DNA of 64,000 nt from Apodospora peruviana. Taxonomy: Eukaryota; Ascomycota; Sordariomycetes; Sordariales; Lasiosphaeriaceae. Shown piece after piece: positions 12,304 through 24,517 of this stretch; the stretch's first letter is position 1; the number at the start of each line of letters is the position of its first letter. The stretch is taken from positions 6,758,001 to 6,822,000 of the forward strand of contig JAUEDM010000001.1 of the NCBI GenBank assembly GCA_033439685.1, in the 5' to 3' direction. The notes under the pieces were generated by a model that was not told where the DNA came from, did no database searches, and saw nothing but the letters and a program-made list of their open reading frames with translations. A program made the translations under genes and the position numbers.

Positions 12304-15113
12304 TTAGTCCTTGTTATCCCTGAGGCGAGAGATACCGCCAAGCAGGATCTGAGCTATCCTCTCTTGGAACGGCTTGTTGAGTTCTGTCGGGCAGTTCCAC
12401 GGTCGTGTGTCGACTATCTATGTATACGGTCAGCATTCAGTCATCGTCTTGCAAAAGAAAAAAAGAGACAGTAAAAACCAGCGACAATGACAAGTGAAAC
12501 GTACATCTCTGACACCATGCTTCTCCTTGAGCGAGTCATCCAGCAACTTAAGCCAGCGCGCTGCGTCCTCGTCCCGCCCGATCTGCAAGAACTGAATCCC
12601 GACCTGCTGTGGCTGTGCACGCATCTCGTCGAGCCTCTTGGCAGCTTCGACGATAACATCCTCGACCTGCTCCTTGTCGTCGGCCGCGCCATCGGTCACG
12701 ACAATCAGGTTGAGCATCTTAGGTTTCTCCGGGCGCGGGCGCTCATGCATCCGCTTCCTCCAGTCCTCGAACTTGTCGAGGTAGGTGGTCAAGATGAGCC
12801 AGAGCTGCTCCCCGATATAGGTACCGCCTCCTCGCTCATCGGGGCCGACCTCCTTGGTCAGCAGATCTAAGATGCGCTGGCCCTCGGTGATCTGTGTCTC
12901 GTCTTTCTCGTCGTTACAGAAAAACCGCACGTCGACGCCGTCTTTGTCGTACCGGCACACGATGTCAACGGTGTGCTGGAGGCTCTCGACCAGCTCATCC
13001 CACTTGGTCATTCCCTCGTCGTCGTCGGGGTTGGTGGGTTCTGCCATGGAGCCGGTGTCGTCTAGTAAGAAGACGGTGTCGAATTGGCTGAGGAGGGTGA
13101 ACTCGTTCTTTTCGCCTTCGCGGCCGCCCGCCGTGTTCTCGGACTGCACAATGTCCTGGAACTTGATGGGCGCCACGGCGGGCTCTTCGGTAATGGGTGC
13201 TTCTCTGTTGGTGCTGCCGCCCATGGGTGAATGGCCATGAAGCCAGGAGTTGCTGTTGACTCTGGACTGGGACCCGTTGCGCATTGGGAGTGAGCGCGTC
13301 GAGGATTGCCGAACTGGTGGTCCGCCGCCGTTGAAATAATCCGAAGAGGTGGACGACTGGCGACTGGGGCCTGCTACAGAGGTGCCATATTGCGATTGAA
13401 CGGTCGTCTGGCGAGATATTCCCGGGTATGGCGGTAGCGTCTGGACGGATGCCATTGTGCCAGTCCGGTTTAAGGGGCTCGGGCTGAACTCGGCCGCATG
13501 TGATCCTCCCTTGGGGCTTGAAGAAGGAGTGGTGTTGTATAAGCCTGAGAGGGTGGTTTGAATCGTCCGGATGATGAACTCCGACACTTCCCTGTAGCTC
13601 TTGTCTTGGTTGTGGGGAAATTTGATCATGGTTCTGTGGTCGCCCTCGATGCCAATCGGGTGTACATCGAAGGAACTCATCGCCGACTCTGGGTCGGTAA
13701 CCTGTACGGGTCGGGGACGTGAAGTCAGCGTGTAAGTCGGGTAGATGGGTGGTTGTGGACCAACGTACAAATTTGACGTCAAACATAGGTCGCATCTCGT
13801 ACGCAATTAAAATCGGAATTTTTGTGTCTGGGTTGCTGCGAACTTGATCAAACTTCCCGACGATGGCCGCCAGCTCTGAAGAATGGACTTTGAGACTCTC
13901 GATCAGGGCCTCATTGCCGCGCAGGAACTTGACGATTCGGGAGGCATTGTTTGCCAACTTGGAGCCTTCCTATAACGTCAAACATGGTTAGTTGCAATCC
14001 CTTCTGCTTATCCTGAACTCAAGATATCAGATACTCACAAAAGGAGTGCCAAAGAAGAAAACTCCCTTGACTAAACATAGGCCGTTTTGAAAAAAGATCT
14101 TGCGGTACTCCTCAGTTCTCTCTGTCCTGTTGCCGTCATTACGCAAGGCAGTAATCAATGCCTGGGTCTATATGTCAGCAGTTTGAAAAAAGTCATTGGT
14201 TCTCTCGCAAGAGTCCTTTCCTTACCTGGCATGTGACGAGCCCACCGAGACTGTGGCAGGCAAAGTACATTGGGCGATCAGAACCCTCTGGGCGGTCAGT
14301 AGCAATGGCCCCGAGGAGATTTTCGGCCGCTCTGTCGATGGTTGTTGTGGCACTCCAGGTGTTAACGGTGCTGGCCCGGTAACCGATCGTCGAAAAGCGG
14401 CCGGCGAGCCTAGGTCCGTTGGGGTTCTTGGGGTCCAGTGGTCTCTCCCTAACGTCGTTGGGAAGAAAATCTCTCGGCCACATCTGGGGAAATCCCTTGT
14501 CGGTGGCCCAGGAACGGAAAGCATGCCCGCCGAGTCCATGAATAAAATATATACTAAAGGTAAGGGTGTGTTAGGAATTGAGGCCGGCTCGCCGAGTTCT
14601 TGAACGACGAGGTAAACGTACTCAAATTGAGCATTTTCATGCTCTGCGACGGTTGTCACGCCCAGAAATTCGTCATTCACGACGATCTTGGACTCAACGA
14701 CCTCGGTCTCAGGGGCTCGAGGGAAGAAGTCCTTGAGGTTGAGATTGTCCCGCAACTGCCTGCATTTCTCGTCGGTGTCCTGCCGAATCGTCACGGTGGC
14801 AGATAGGGATGCCCGGTTGGCATCTTTGACCAGGAGGCCGACCACAGGCTGGGCGTTTTGATAAAGTCGATTGATGGTGCCGATGATGTCCTCTTTGGTG
14901 GTGCCTAGAGGGAGGTTGCGGACCGTCAAGGTCAAATACGAGTTCCTCACCATCTTGACACTCTGAAAAGAAAACAAAATCAGCAATTAAGCCAGTAAGT
15001 CGCACACTTAGATTAACGAGATCTTGTATCGCCGTGTATGGGAGTCGTTTTATGAATGCCGAAAAGAAGGAAGAAATGCCAAGGTGGCGAGGACAGAAAC
15101 GAGGCTCGGCCAT
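12304..15113 (-). CDS. Alpha/beta-hydrolase (lipase/esterase-like) fused to von Willebrand factor A domain
   Basis: Seven exons: 15006-15113, 14622-14962, 14226-14553, 14039-14161, 13769-13969, 12505-13701 and 12304-12417, giving 803 aa in frame. Residues 1-150 are an unrecognised leader region. Residues about 150-415 are a serine-hydrolase fold: an oxyanion-type YFIHGLGG at 152-159, the nucleophile elbow CHSLGG with Ser251, FFFGTPF near 310, and a likely catalytic His389 in GDHRTMIKF. This resembles the DUF676/SesB-like esterase module seen in fungi. Residues about 418-565 are a Ser/Gly/Pro linker. Residues about 573-770 are a vWA domain with a MIDAS-like LLDDTGSM (581-586) and LIVVTDG. The enzyme may act on a lipid or ester while the vWA domain binds metal-dependently to a partner; substrate and partner are unknown. 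Splice choice at exon 4 has an alternative AG six bases upstream. Confidence 0.82.
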
Positions 15114-16540
15114 AGTCTTTAATAGTGCTGCAGTGCAACACTTACAGGGGACAGACGGCGGCAGCGGCTGTTGACCTGATTTGCTTTGGATGACTGTAGA
15201 CTGTCGTGGTGTGCGACCCTCACAGGGTTGTGGCTGGTGTTGCCTAACTCGACGACGAGGCGACCAACCGCATCCAGGAAAAGTAATTTGTATTTTCTTC
15301 GGTGAATGCGTGGTGACCGGTTTGGCGAGGAGGGAGGGCCGGGGGGAGTATGCGGGATAGGCACTGCATATTTCCTGCCCAATCGAGAGGCAACCTCAGC
15401 GCACTGCACTAGCACGCCTTCCTTCTTCCTGCCTTACTTAGCTTTCCCCGTCTCCCTATCAAGGCAGCAAAGTCAAACGTGTCGTCGAACCATTGATGAT
15501 ACAACCAATGTTGTCAAGCCACCACGAATCCACGACCAAATCACTCAAGGGGAAGAGCTGAAGTGCTGCAGTCTTCATCTTGCTGACCGAGCCCCCGAAT
15601 GCGCTGCCGCCTGCCAGCCTTGGAACTACCTTACACGGCCGTCCAAATTATCGTGTTTAAACACTGACAGGGGTTTCAACACAGCCCGCTTGACAGTTGA
15701 AACAAACCACCGCCAGGCTTCACCAGCCACCACCACACGATCGACATTCGTCGCTTAAACACCCACAGCCACAACTTTAGTTGCGAAGACTTACTAACTC
15801 ACCCAGGCTGAGCTTGGTTCTTAGAATCCAGAAGCGGACTATCATTTTGGTTTTATAAAACCACAGCCGCCACCATAGTTAACTACGCATACTTAGGTAG
15901 TAGTAATAATAGCTAGCGAGCCCTGAGGCAACTCACCGAACTAGATACCTAGTAGTAAGTACCTGACCCTATTCACCTAGGGGAGAGGGGTCTCGCACTC
16001 CCTTCAGCCAATCAGGCAACCAATGACAGATGCAGCAAATTGCGGCAGTCCATTTCTGGAAAGTCGGTAACTCAATCGGCCGGATTATTACAGTTACGGA
16101 TATAACATTGACAACCTCTCGGCTGTATTCTCATTTTCGCAGCAAGTAGGTAATCATTGTCACAATTTCACCAAAGCCTGGCTGGCAGGCACGTGCTACA
16201 GTTAAGCATGATTATTGGGCGTGCTGGGTTTAGACACCTAACTCTACGAGAATATACACGACAAAGTTAATCACATGACACAGAGTGCCTAAAAACAAGT
16301 GTGTGTGTGGCACTGGATTTTGAGAAAAAGAAAGCAAAAACGTGAATGATATTTTGAAGGCTCAGGCACTTGCCCCTGCCATCTGCTATCTAAAAAAAAA
16401 AAGAAAAAAAAAGAAAACCAAATATACAGGCCCGATCCCCCCTATCGTCGTTAAAAAAACCCTTGAGCCGTCCCGATCGGGCATGTTCAGGGGGAAAAGA
16501 GTGATGGGTTCCAATGTTTCCCCAGTCCGTTTTCCTCTTC
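15114..16540. other. Gene-free interval upstream of the hydrolase-vWA gene
   Basis: It contains the promoter side of the hydrolase-vWA gene. An open frame at 15306-15758 has no motif and is not called. Recurring TACCTAG-type words sit around 15890-15965. A run of A-rich DNA lies at about 16390-16420. Confidence 0.5.
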
Positions 16541-17106
16541 TTAAACCCAACGCGATGCGTCGAGACCCTTTGCCCCCTCTGGAATCACGTTGCCCTTGGC
16601 TTTCCAAGATATGGCGTTGAACTTTGGTGTCGATTTGATATGATGCGGGCTCGGCTTTGGTGATGATGTGTCGATATAGCGGGGAGCCAGCTTTGGCTTT
16701 GGCGAGTTGGTGTTGGTGTTGGTGTTGGCGAGGGTGATCATGGTGGCTAGGGTTGGCGTTGATGCTGATTTCGATGCCCAGCGCGAAGCTTGCAGGCCTT
16801 TGGCTCCCTCCGGCATCATGTTGATCACGGTGGGGGGAGGCGCCGCGAGCTTGGTCGTGGCGAATTTTGATGATGTCGTGATGTGACTTGGGCCGACTTG
16901 TTTGATGTTGTCATGGGGTATGGGGTCGGCTTTGGCTTTGCCGACGTGGTGTTGGCGAGGGTAGTGATGGTGGTGGAGGCTCATGCCTAGCGCGAAGCTG
17001 ACAGGCCTTTGGCCCCCTCTGGCATGATGTTGATGACTGTGGGGAGAAGTGCCGAGAGCTTGGTTGCTTCAACAGCACGGGTTGTGGCGATCTTGGTCAA
17101 CGACAT
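16541..17106 (-). pseudogene. Degenerate gene with three tandem PEGAKGL-ASRW repeats
   Basis: Read on the minus strand, a 39-codon frame starts at 17106 and ends with MPEGAKGLSASR followed by TAG. A second frame (16984 to 16541) contains two more copies, MPEGAKGLQASRWA and IPEGAKGLDASRWV, the last at the stop. In copy 2 the stop position is TGG (Trp), and DNA similarity continues past it (the CTCGCCAACACC and GCCAAAGCCAAAGC words occur in both), so copy 1 is a tandem duplicate that has acquired TAG and TGA in frame. I see no intron that cleanly removes them. The region is best described as a decayed or decaying repeat gene; a short functional 39-residue peptide, or a spliced gene whose introns I missed, cannot be excluded. 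Function unknown. Confidence 0.45.
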
Positions 17107-20100
17107 TTGATTGATATCGTGAGAGAAGCGAGTCGACTGATGTTTTTCTGCGTGGGAGAGATAGGGGAGATTGAAGAAAGTCGAGTGAAGCTTGCTTGCT
17201 TGGTTGTATGTGTGTGGTTGTGTTGCTGGAAAGGAGAAGAGAGGAGACGGCCAGATTATATAGGTAGAGAGGGGGAGGGACCAAAAGGACAGAGTGAATT
17301 GACTCATTGACAGACTTTGGATGAGACACGCAGGTGATGGGTGAATTACGACTATAGTCCGGTTTAAGTTTAAGCCACCATTGTCCACCGATACGAAGTC
17401 TCGGACAACGGTATTGTTCCTGAGATGCCCTTGTGATCAGATGAAAACCGTATATTTAAACTACTTATATGACTGCATGACATGTGGGGTATCCTCTATA
17501 TCGCAACCACCACCAGTCACAACTTAAAGACGGAAACTCTAGTGGTGGAGGACTGACTCGTCCCCCCGCTATCTTTCAAAACAACCCTCCGGTTCGCATT
17601 CTACGGGGACAAGGACGTTGTTGAAACGTTTGAACTACCAAGGAGCATCATAGCCGCGGGATCTCTCTTATATACCCTACCCCGTCTTTCCTTGTCTGGG
17701 TGAGCTATTTCTATTGTGTTATATGCGTGGCTGTGTAGCTGCAAAGTTTTGACGTCCCCTTGTCTTTTAACGTAAACAATATCACATTATCTAGGTAGTA
17801 TTACCATGGCGTAGTCTTACACTGAACGACCTGTCCATTAACTCAAGAGGGCGTGCAAGTTCGCATCCACAGCAGCCGCCTATTAGTACATTAATACTTG
17901 TCAGTGTTTCTGACCTTCTGTCTGGTCGGTGGATTGATCCTATTTGATTTCTATGTTGGCATGTGATAATCAGAGTTTCCAACAGTGAGTCAATGACCTT
18001 CCAACACTAACTCTGCCACACTGACTCTCCAAAACTGACTTTCCGAACATCTCGGCGCTTAGTCATATCGGTGTATACTCACCCGCCCCGGACAGGTTGT
18101 GTAAGCTGGATACTAGCTGCTCGCATATTCTGGGCGATTCCAAGTGTTGAGTTCCACAAACGGCTAGAACTCTAATAAGCAATTTATGTGCCCTATGTAT
18201 ACGGCTTATTAGCCTGCGAGCTGTTCGCTGTGAGGCGTTACTCGCTAGTAAGACCTTATTTTTCTAGATCTCCCCTTGAATCGCCAAGTACCTCGTATAG
18301 AGTGACTCAGAGTCTGGACATAGACGAGCTCTGCCCGGCGCTTGTGGCTGTATCACAGTACCTGAAGAAAATTAAGCGCACACTTACCATAGCTGTGATA
18401 CACTTACCAAGAATCCATTGCGTGAGTTCTCGCCGAAGTCAGGCATGAGTGATGGTCTCTGTGTTTCAAGGTTTAAGGTTAGCCTTCTGGCATCAGCGCG
18501 TGACATATGGTGGCTCTAACACTTAGAGTGCAACTTGAACTTAAATTCTATTATGTGATTCTAGAAGAAGCGAGAAGGCTCCCTGGCTCTAAGTTCGCAA
18601 CTAAACAGGGGAAAGAAGGTACCTTAGTTACCAAAATAAGGTAACACATCATGGAGGAAAGCCCAACCAGTCACAAGACACTATTACAATTCAGCAGCCC
18701 GAGCCAGGAAGACCATCCCAAGTGGAATTGAAATGGATATCTGGTATACCCGTGTAGGTTATAACACTTTGACCTGCTAGAGTAAGGGTACACCTGCAAT
18801 GTTCCCCTGGAAATTTGTTGGCGTGGTACTTCCAGGAGATAAGACACAAGCTTGAGACAGCCAATCACTTTGAGGAAATCAAAGTCTGACTATGAGTGCA
18901 AAATCGTCAAGTAGGTGAAGTCTCTAGCGCTACCTCGACCTCAGGGTTAAAGCCGTCCAAAACAACTTGAAGGGCTGACTCTTAGCCTCTTGGAGATGGA
19001 CTGTAGAGCAAAGTCCCACGCTACCAGACTTTCCTGTACTACGATCTGTAGCTTGATTGCCGAGTCCATATGTGTCACGTGTGCACTGGCGAAAGTTTAT
19101 CATCTTGCCGAGTATTAGATGAACGGTGCTTTCCGATTGGACAGGGGGGGAAATCGTCAAGCCAAACCTGACTAACAGTTACTGGAGAGTAACGCCGCAA
19201 AAGAATTGTTAGACTTTTGGCATCCCGTCTTTTCACACTTTTCTCCTGAGCAACGATACGACGTGCAAGAAGCTAATGTTAAATACCATCATGCACGGAA
19301 TTCCGGGCACGAACGCCTTCGATTGAGTTCCATGGACCCAGCGAGATTTCAATTGCAGCAATGATCGGCGCACATTGCGTCTCGTCTCGTCTGACCGTTT
19401 CGCGTGCAAAAAAAGGTCTCGGATAGAGCCGCACTGGCGTCAGGCAAAACGGTTGGAAATGGTGTGCAGTGGGCGCGTTGCTGAATGAGCCTCCGTTTCT
19501 GCCCCAGGCAACTCTTAGGGGGTGCTGGTGATTGGATGGAAGACAGCTGAGGTGATGCAGTTGATGGGACCCCTGGGAGCGCTCTGCACTGCGAGTGGTT
19601 GAGTGGTGGACGCACTGGCCGCTTCAAGGGTTCTCCAAGGGTTCTCCAAGGGTTCATTTGGTTTATTTGGTTCCAAAGGGGACGTCATGCTCAATGACGT
19701 AGCGCCATCCTGTCGGTTCCAACTTCCAAGTCACTCCTGGCCATTCTTGCCATCCACTATGCCAACTTCCGCTGCATTTTTCGGCCTTTGAGCCCTTGCC
19801 CTTGCCATTCTGGGCTCTGCCAATGCTAATAATCCGCAATAACCGCAATGGCAGCTGCCCTCCAGCCTCCAGCTTCCTGCTGAGGTCCCCTGGACTCCTG
19901 GAGGCTCGCCTGGCAATTTGGCAACCTGGAAGTGCCTGACAGACGACAGGGGGAGGGTCCGAGTTAAGGCATTGAATTGGTGAGTTTGCACTTGCCTCAG
20001 TCGGTCGGCCTCAGGCTCACCGGGCTGCTGGGGCTGATGACTGGAGAGTCAAGAGTCAAGACGGAAGACGGAAGACGGACCACCGATCCATGCTCTATGG

Positions 20101-20721
20101 ATGGATGCTCCATCGATCTCACTGATCAACGTCCAATCCTCGCCCGGGAAACTCCAATCCGTAATGGATGCCCTGGCCGTTGTTGAGACCCCGTCCGTCC
20201 TGGGCCCGCCGCACCGTCGGGGCCTGTGTCTCAATCTTCCACGACAGTTCAGGTCCCGTCCACCGTGCCTGTCCCGTCTCATCAACCAGATGTCTGTCAG
20301 TTGTCGCCAGTCCAGTCATCAGCCCGTCATGATTCGGCCGTGATCACTCCCCCATCTCGGCTTCCCATTCCCTCGAATCCCCTCGAAAGCCCCTCCGCAC
20401 TCCCTTGCCCGCCGATTGCGGTGCAGCCTGGCATCTTGCACGCACTCGAGCCTTGATTTTGACCCTCTTGACCCTCCCGAGGAGTGGGGGACAGGCAATG
20501 CTGCTGCGCGTTCTGCACTATCTTTCCCTGGGCGCCCGGGAAGCTTTCTCTGTCAAGTGAAGAACCGCCCTGGTCGATCGCCCCATCCTGCCCAATCCGT
20601 CGCGTATGTGCTGGCCATCTGTTGCAAAGTATTTCTCTCGACCGATCTTCGGGCCCCCCTGGGCTGGCTGACGACTGCCCGAAAAAGCCGCCCGTGACAG
20701 CCCGCTCCGTCCCCGGAGAAG
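17107..20721. other. Gene-free interval, 3.6 kb, upstream of the Zn2Cys6 gene
   Basis: No gene is recognised. The 17400-19300 part is AT-richer with dense stop codons. The 19300-20720 part is GC-richer with many short direct repeats (CAAGGGTTCTC units at 19625-19656; GGAAGAC near 20060-20080) and pyrimidine-rich stretches. It probably carries the promoter and long leader of the transcription factor. No transposase fragments or inverted terminal repeats were found by eye. Confidence 0.5.
19625..19656. repeat. 11-bp tandem repeat (CAAGGGTTCTC)
   Basis: Two exact units and one nearly complete unit of CAAGGGTTCTC lie head to tail, followed by a TTTGG-rich stretch. It lies about 1.1 kb upstream of the Zn2Cys6 ATG. 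This is directly visible; no function is claimed. Confidence 0.75.
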
Positions 20722-23475
20722 ATGAGTGACCTGCCCTCAACGCCGATTACTCAGGCGTCGAACTCCGGCCCACCGGGGCCGTCTCCCGGTTCAAGTCTCA
20801 GGAAAGAAAGGGGGGCCATTGCTGCACAGGTTAGTGGCATCGAACCGACCCCGAGCCCTCTTGTCTCTCGAAGCCTTGCTGGCTGGCTCATCGACTTCCC
20901 CCTCGGGCCCAACTCCTTGCTGGCTGGCTCTCCTACACTCTAGTGACTGACGCTTCATCAGGCATGCGATACCTGTCGGAGCCGCAAGCAGCGGTGCGAT
21001 GAGAAACGCCCGAAATGCTCCACGTGTTTGCGCTTCAAGCTCGACTGTAACTATCGGGAGCCCCAGCCGACCAAGTAGGTGCTACAGCTGCGATGCTAAC
21101 CGCATGGTTCCATGGTACCGCGTCAACTAATGCCTCTATGTGTGGATTAGGAAAGATAAGACTCTTGTTGAGATTCTCGATCGGATCAAGAGTCTCGAGA
21201 ACAAGATTGATAGCCTGAACATTTACACAAATTTCCCCTCGACGACGTCGTTTGGCCAGCCGGGTACATATGTGCCAGCCACATCCCTGGTGATTACGTC
21301 CAGTATCCATGCGCCTGCCATCCCTACATCATCCACCATTCAATTCCCCGAACCGTCAAGTGCTACGTCGGGGACTGAAGACCACTATACCTATGTCTCG
21401 TCTGTCCATCAGATGCTGGCGTGGCCTGCGGTGCAACAGCTCCTCGCGACAGTGCAGCCAAAGGTCCCTAGCATGGATTTGTCCTCGGTTGAGCGAGATG
21501 CGCCAATGACCACACTCGGTGCTCACAATCGGAGTGTAAAAAGCTTACCTTCCACTACAGCTTTGGCATCCCGAGGCCAAGGGCCAGAAATGAGTGTGCA
21601 TGGTCCGGCTTTGGGACCCTCTCCGATATCAGTTTCAGGTCTGAACTGGGACACCATGCAACGGTTGAGCAAGGCTTACTTCGACAGCATCAATCTCGTT
21701 TATCCCATTCTAGATCGCCACTCCTTTTTCTCTGATATCTTGCCGTCGCTCTTCAACGATGGCTTTGGCCAGGGCATGGCATCCACTATTGCCTTCCTTG
21801 TCTTCGCTCTCGGTGAGGTAGCGCTTGCAGGTTCCGAGGGTCATCCAATTCATGCCCACAATGGCCGGCCAAGCGGTGTCAAAGGCGGCTCCAAGGATGA
21901 GCCACCGGGCTTAGATCTGTTCAACGAAGCAAGAAAACGTATGGGCTTCAACTTAACTGAATGTAGTCTCGAGAACGTTCAGATTTTCGCCTTGGCAAGG
22001 TATGCTTTGCGTATCGCTAGATATATCATCACAGTTAGCTAACCAAAATCCACATAGCCTCTACTACGGGACTTGCTTCCATCTTATGGTATGTTGTCCC
22101 AATGTACTAGTAACATGTACTGCCGTCTTGTCCTCGGGCTAGTCCTGACAGACACCAGGACTTTTGGAGAATGACAACTTCCGCGTCGCTGGCATGCCAA
22201 GCTTTGATCACAAGGTAGGACTGTCCCCTTTGAGCTGTTCACGAGCAGGGCTAATCGATCTTAGTAACCCGGGTGAACTGTCATCACCACGTGTAGACTT
22301 GGTCAGGCGAGCATTCTGGCATTGTTCCATCATGGAGACGTACAGACCCCACAAGTCTTGTAAAGCTATGGTCTCAATGTCTGCTAACAAAATTTTGTCA
22401 GCTGCCTAAACCTCGAGCTTGGATTCCCGCTCACAGGCCTGGAGAAGATGGAAAATGTTGTCGGACTCCCAGACTTCGCCGGCCCCTATTCCGAGGACGA
22501 CTACATAACCAATCAGGAGTCGCACTTCCAAGAACATTTTGCCTCGCAAATTGTCCTGCGAAGACTTTTGGTGGATTTTCACGGTGTCCTCAGCCAAAGT
22601 AAGTCTCGATTTCCATATTTTGACCATTACCATGTAGGTGTTCGAGCTGATGCTAATCATTTGCCTCTGTATCTTCAGCGGCTTCAACACCCACATCCTT
22701 GGGATCGACGTCGAGTCCATTTAGCCCAACGACAACCACAGGGACCGGGCTTAATCGCATGACAATCCAGGGGCTTGCGCTCCAGCTGGATCAATGGAGA
22801 GGCATGCTCCCACCACACCTCAAATGGCAGGAAGAGTCTCCCGGTGCATTCCCCGAAGCAACTCAAGAAGAATACCACAAAACCAACGCGGCAGCCGCCA
22901 TCTTTTCACCAGCGGCCAGTGCACCTCTCTCACCTGTCATGTCGACATCCCAGCCGCATGTCTCACACTCGACCAGCCCAACGCCTCCACTTATGTTCAC
23001 AACCGATCTCGATGCGCCGCCAGTGCGTTATCCGTACACTCTCGATATACAGGTGGCACTTTTGCGGTCACGTTACTACTACACAAAGTACCTGATCCAT
23101 CGCCCTTTTATATACAAGGCCCTGCACGCGCCCGACGCCATGACGCATGACGATGCGGCCGGTGCTGCCGAGTGCCTCAAATCATGTTTGAAGTGGCCTC
23201 TTGCCATGTCGCCCACCTGCCAACACAAACGCCTGATCCCCTGTCACTTTTTCTTCAGCCAAAATTTCTTGGGGATCCTGGTGCTGCTGCATCTCAGCAC
23301 GACGGTGCCGATTCTGCGCCGCATCAGAACCACCCTATGCGGTGACAGGTTTGAGATGGACGCCCGTGAGACGGTGGGGCTGTATACGGATTGGTTGAGG
23401 GATCTGAAGAGTGTGGACGGGGTGGCGAGATGGCATTGGGAGTTGGTCAAAGCTATCTATGGGTTGGAGGAGTGA
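20722..23475 (+). CDS. Zn2Cys6 (GAL4-type) transcription factor with fungal TF domain
   Basis: Eight exons: 20722-20829, 20962-21074, 21151-21999, 22058-22088, 22159-22214, 22265-22339, 22402-22598 and 22679-23475, giving 741 aa in frame. The binuclear zinc cluster is at residues 38-65 (ACDTCRSRKQRC...), spacing CX2CX6CX6CX2CX6C, split from the first 36 residues by an intron. A short basic linker leads into a heptad-like dimerisation helix (LVEILDRIKSLENKI, about 80-95). The middle is Ser/Thr/Pro-rich. The fungal-specific TF domain begins near DSINLVYPILDRHSFF, with the typical YYGTCFH and DFWRMT segments across two very short exons (31 and 56 bp). It is a nuclear DNA-binding regulator; targets are unknown. 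It converges on the phosphate-type transporter, which may be coincidence. Confidence 0.9.
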
Positions 23476-24517
23476 TGATGGGATATGTGAGCTCTCCTAG
23501 TTGTAGGTGTCTGATGTAGGTATGGTCTGCATTAGGAAGGGAGGCAGGTCATCTCATATGCTGTCATGGTAGTCCCTCAGAGCTATTTGGATGACAAGAT
23601 ACCTAGGTAGGTAGTTAGGATACTCGAGCAAAAGGAACTGGATACTGCTAATGTAGCTACCATATAATTTGTACAATCCACTTCAAAGATACCTTACCGG
23701 TATTTGTTTTACTTCTCACTCATCTCATCTGAAATCATTATTACCACAAACCCCAACCCATTTTCCCGTTTGGCTGGGTACCTAAGGGTTTGAATTTTAT
23801 TTTCTCTAGAGGACGGGATTGCAGGTACACCAACAAAGTTCAAGGTACACGGCCACGTACCGTCCGAAGGGATCATGTTGAAGTTCCCAGGACGCCAAAA
23901 CTCACGATAAACTCTTTTAAGCTCATATCATGCCTCCCAACGACAAGTGTACGTCACACCTTACAATGTGGTTGTCAACAGCGTCGCCTTCTCATCAACC
24001 ACACCCAGAGAATCTTGGCAAGAAAAAGTCCGTCCAACTCTTCACATGGTTGAGGGATAAGATAGAATAAATGCTCGTTAAATTCATTCTCAAATCTAAT
24101 CATGCTGTACTAACACGCCTATACGCCTTTATAACTCCATCAACGTGCGATGGGTTGTCCATCCCCAGCCTACCCTATTCCGAACACCAATTGCCCCTAA
24201 AGCAGAAAACTTGATCCTACCGACTGAATGCAATTTCCAACATTTCTCCATCCTTTAGTGTCTATGTGACGCTCAGACCGAGGGAACGAGGGAACGACAA
24301 GTATCACCCATACCAAACAAGCTACCTAGCCATGCAAGCCAAAAGCAAAAGCTGAAACGAGACACCCGCTCCGTGACAGATTGAGTATCCTGTGTCTATG
24401 TTCGAAAACTCATGCCGCTCTAGTGCAATATGCTCGTAGGTGTAATACAACCAAGCAGGGGGAAGAAGATGCTACTCCAGTAAAGCAGCCAGCCACTAAT
24501 ACTCGAGCAGTTCAAAA
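23476..24517. other. Intergenic, convergent 3' regions
   Basis: About 1 kb between the ends of the Zn2Cys6 gene (+) and the transporter gene (-). It carries the palindrome-like cluster TACCTAGGTAGGTAG near 23601-23615 and a GGTACCTAAGG near 23778. No gene is seen; an 87-codon frame at 23790-24053 has no motif. Confidence 0.5.

Noticed and set aside
15306..15758. 150-codon open frame upstream of the hydrolase-vWA gene
   Set aside because: No domain, poor codon bias, and position in the promoter/leader of a divergent gene.
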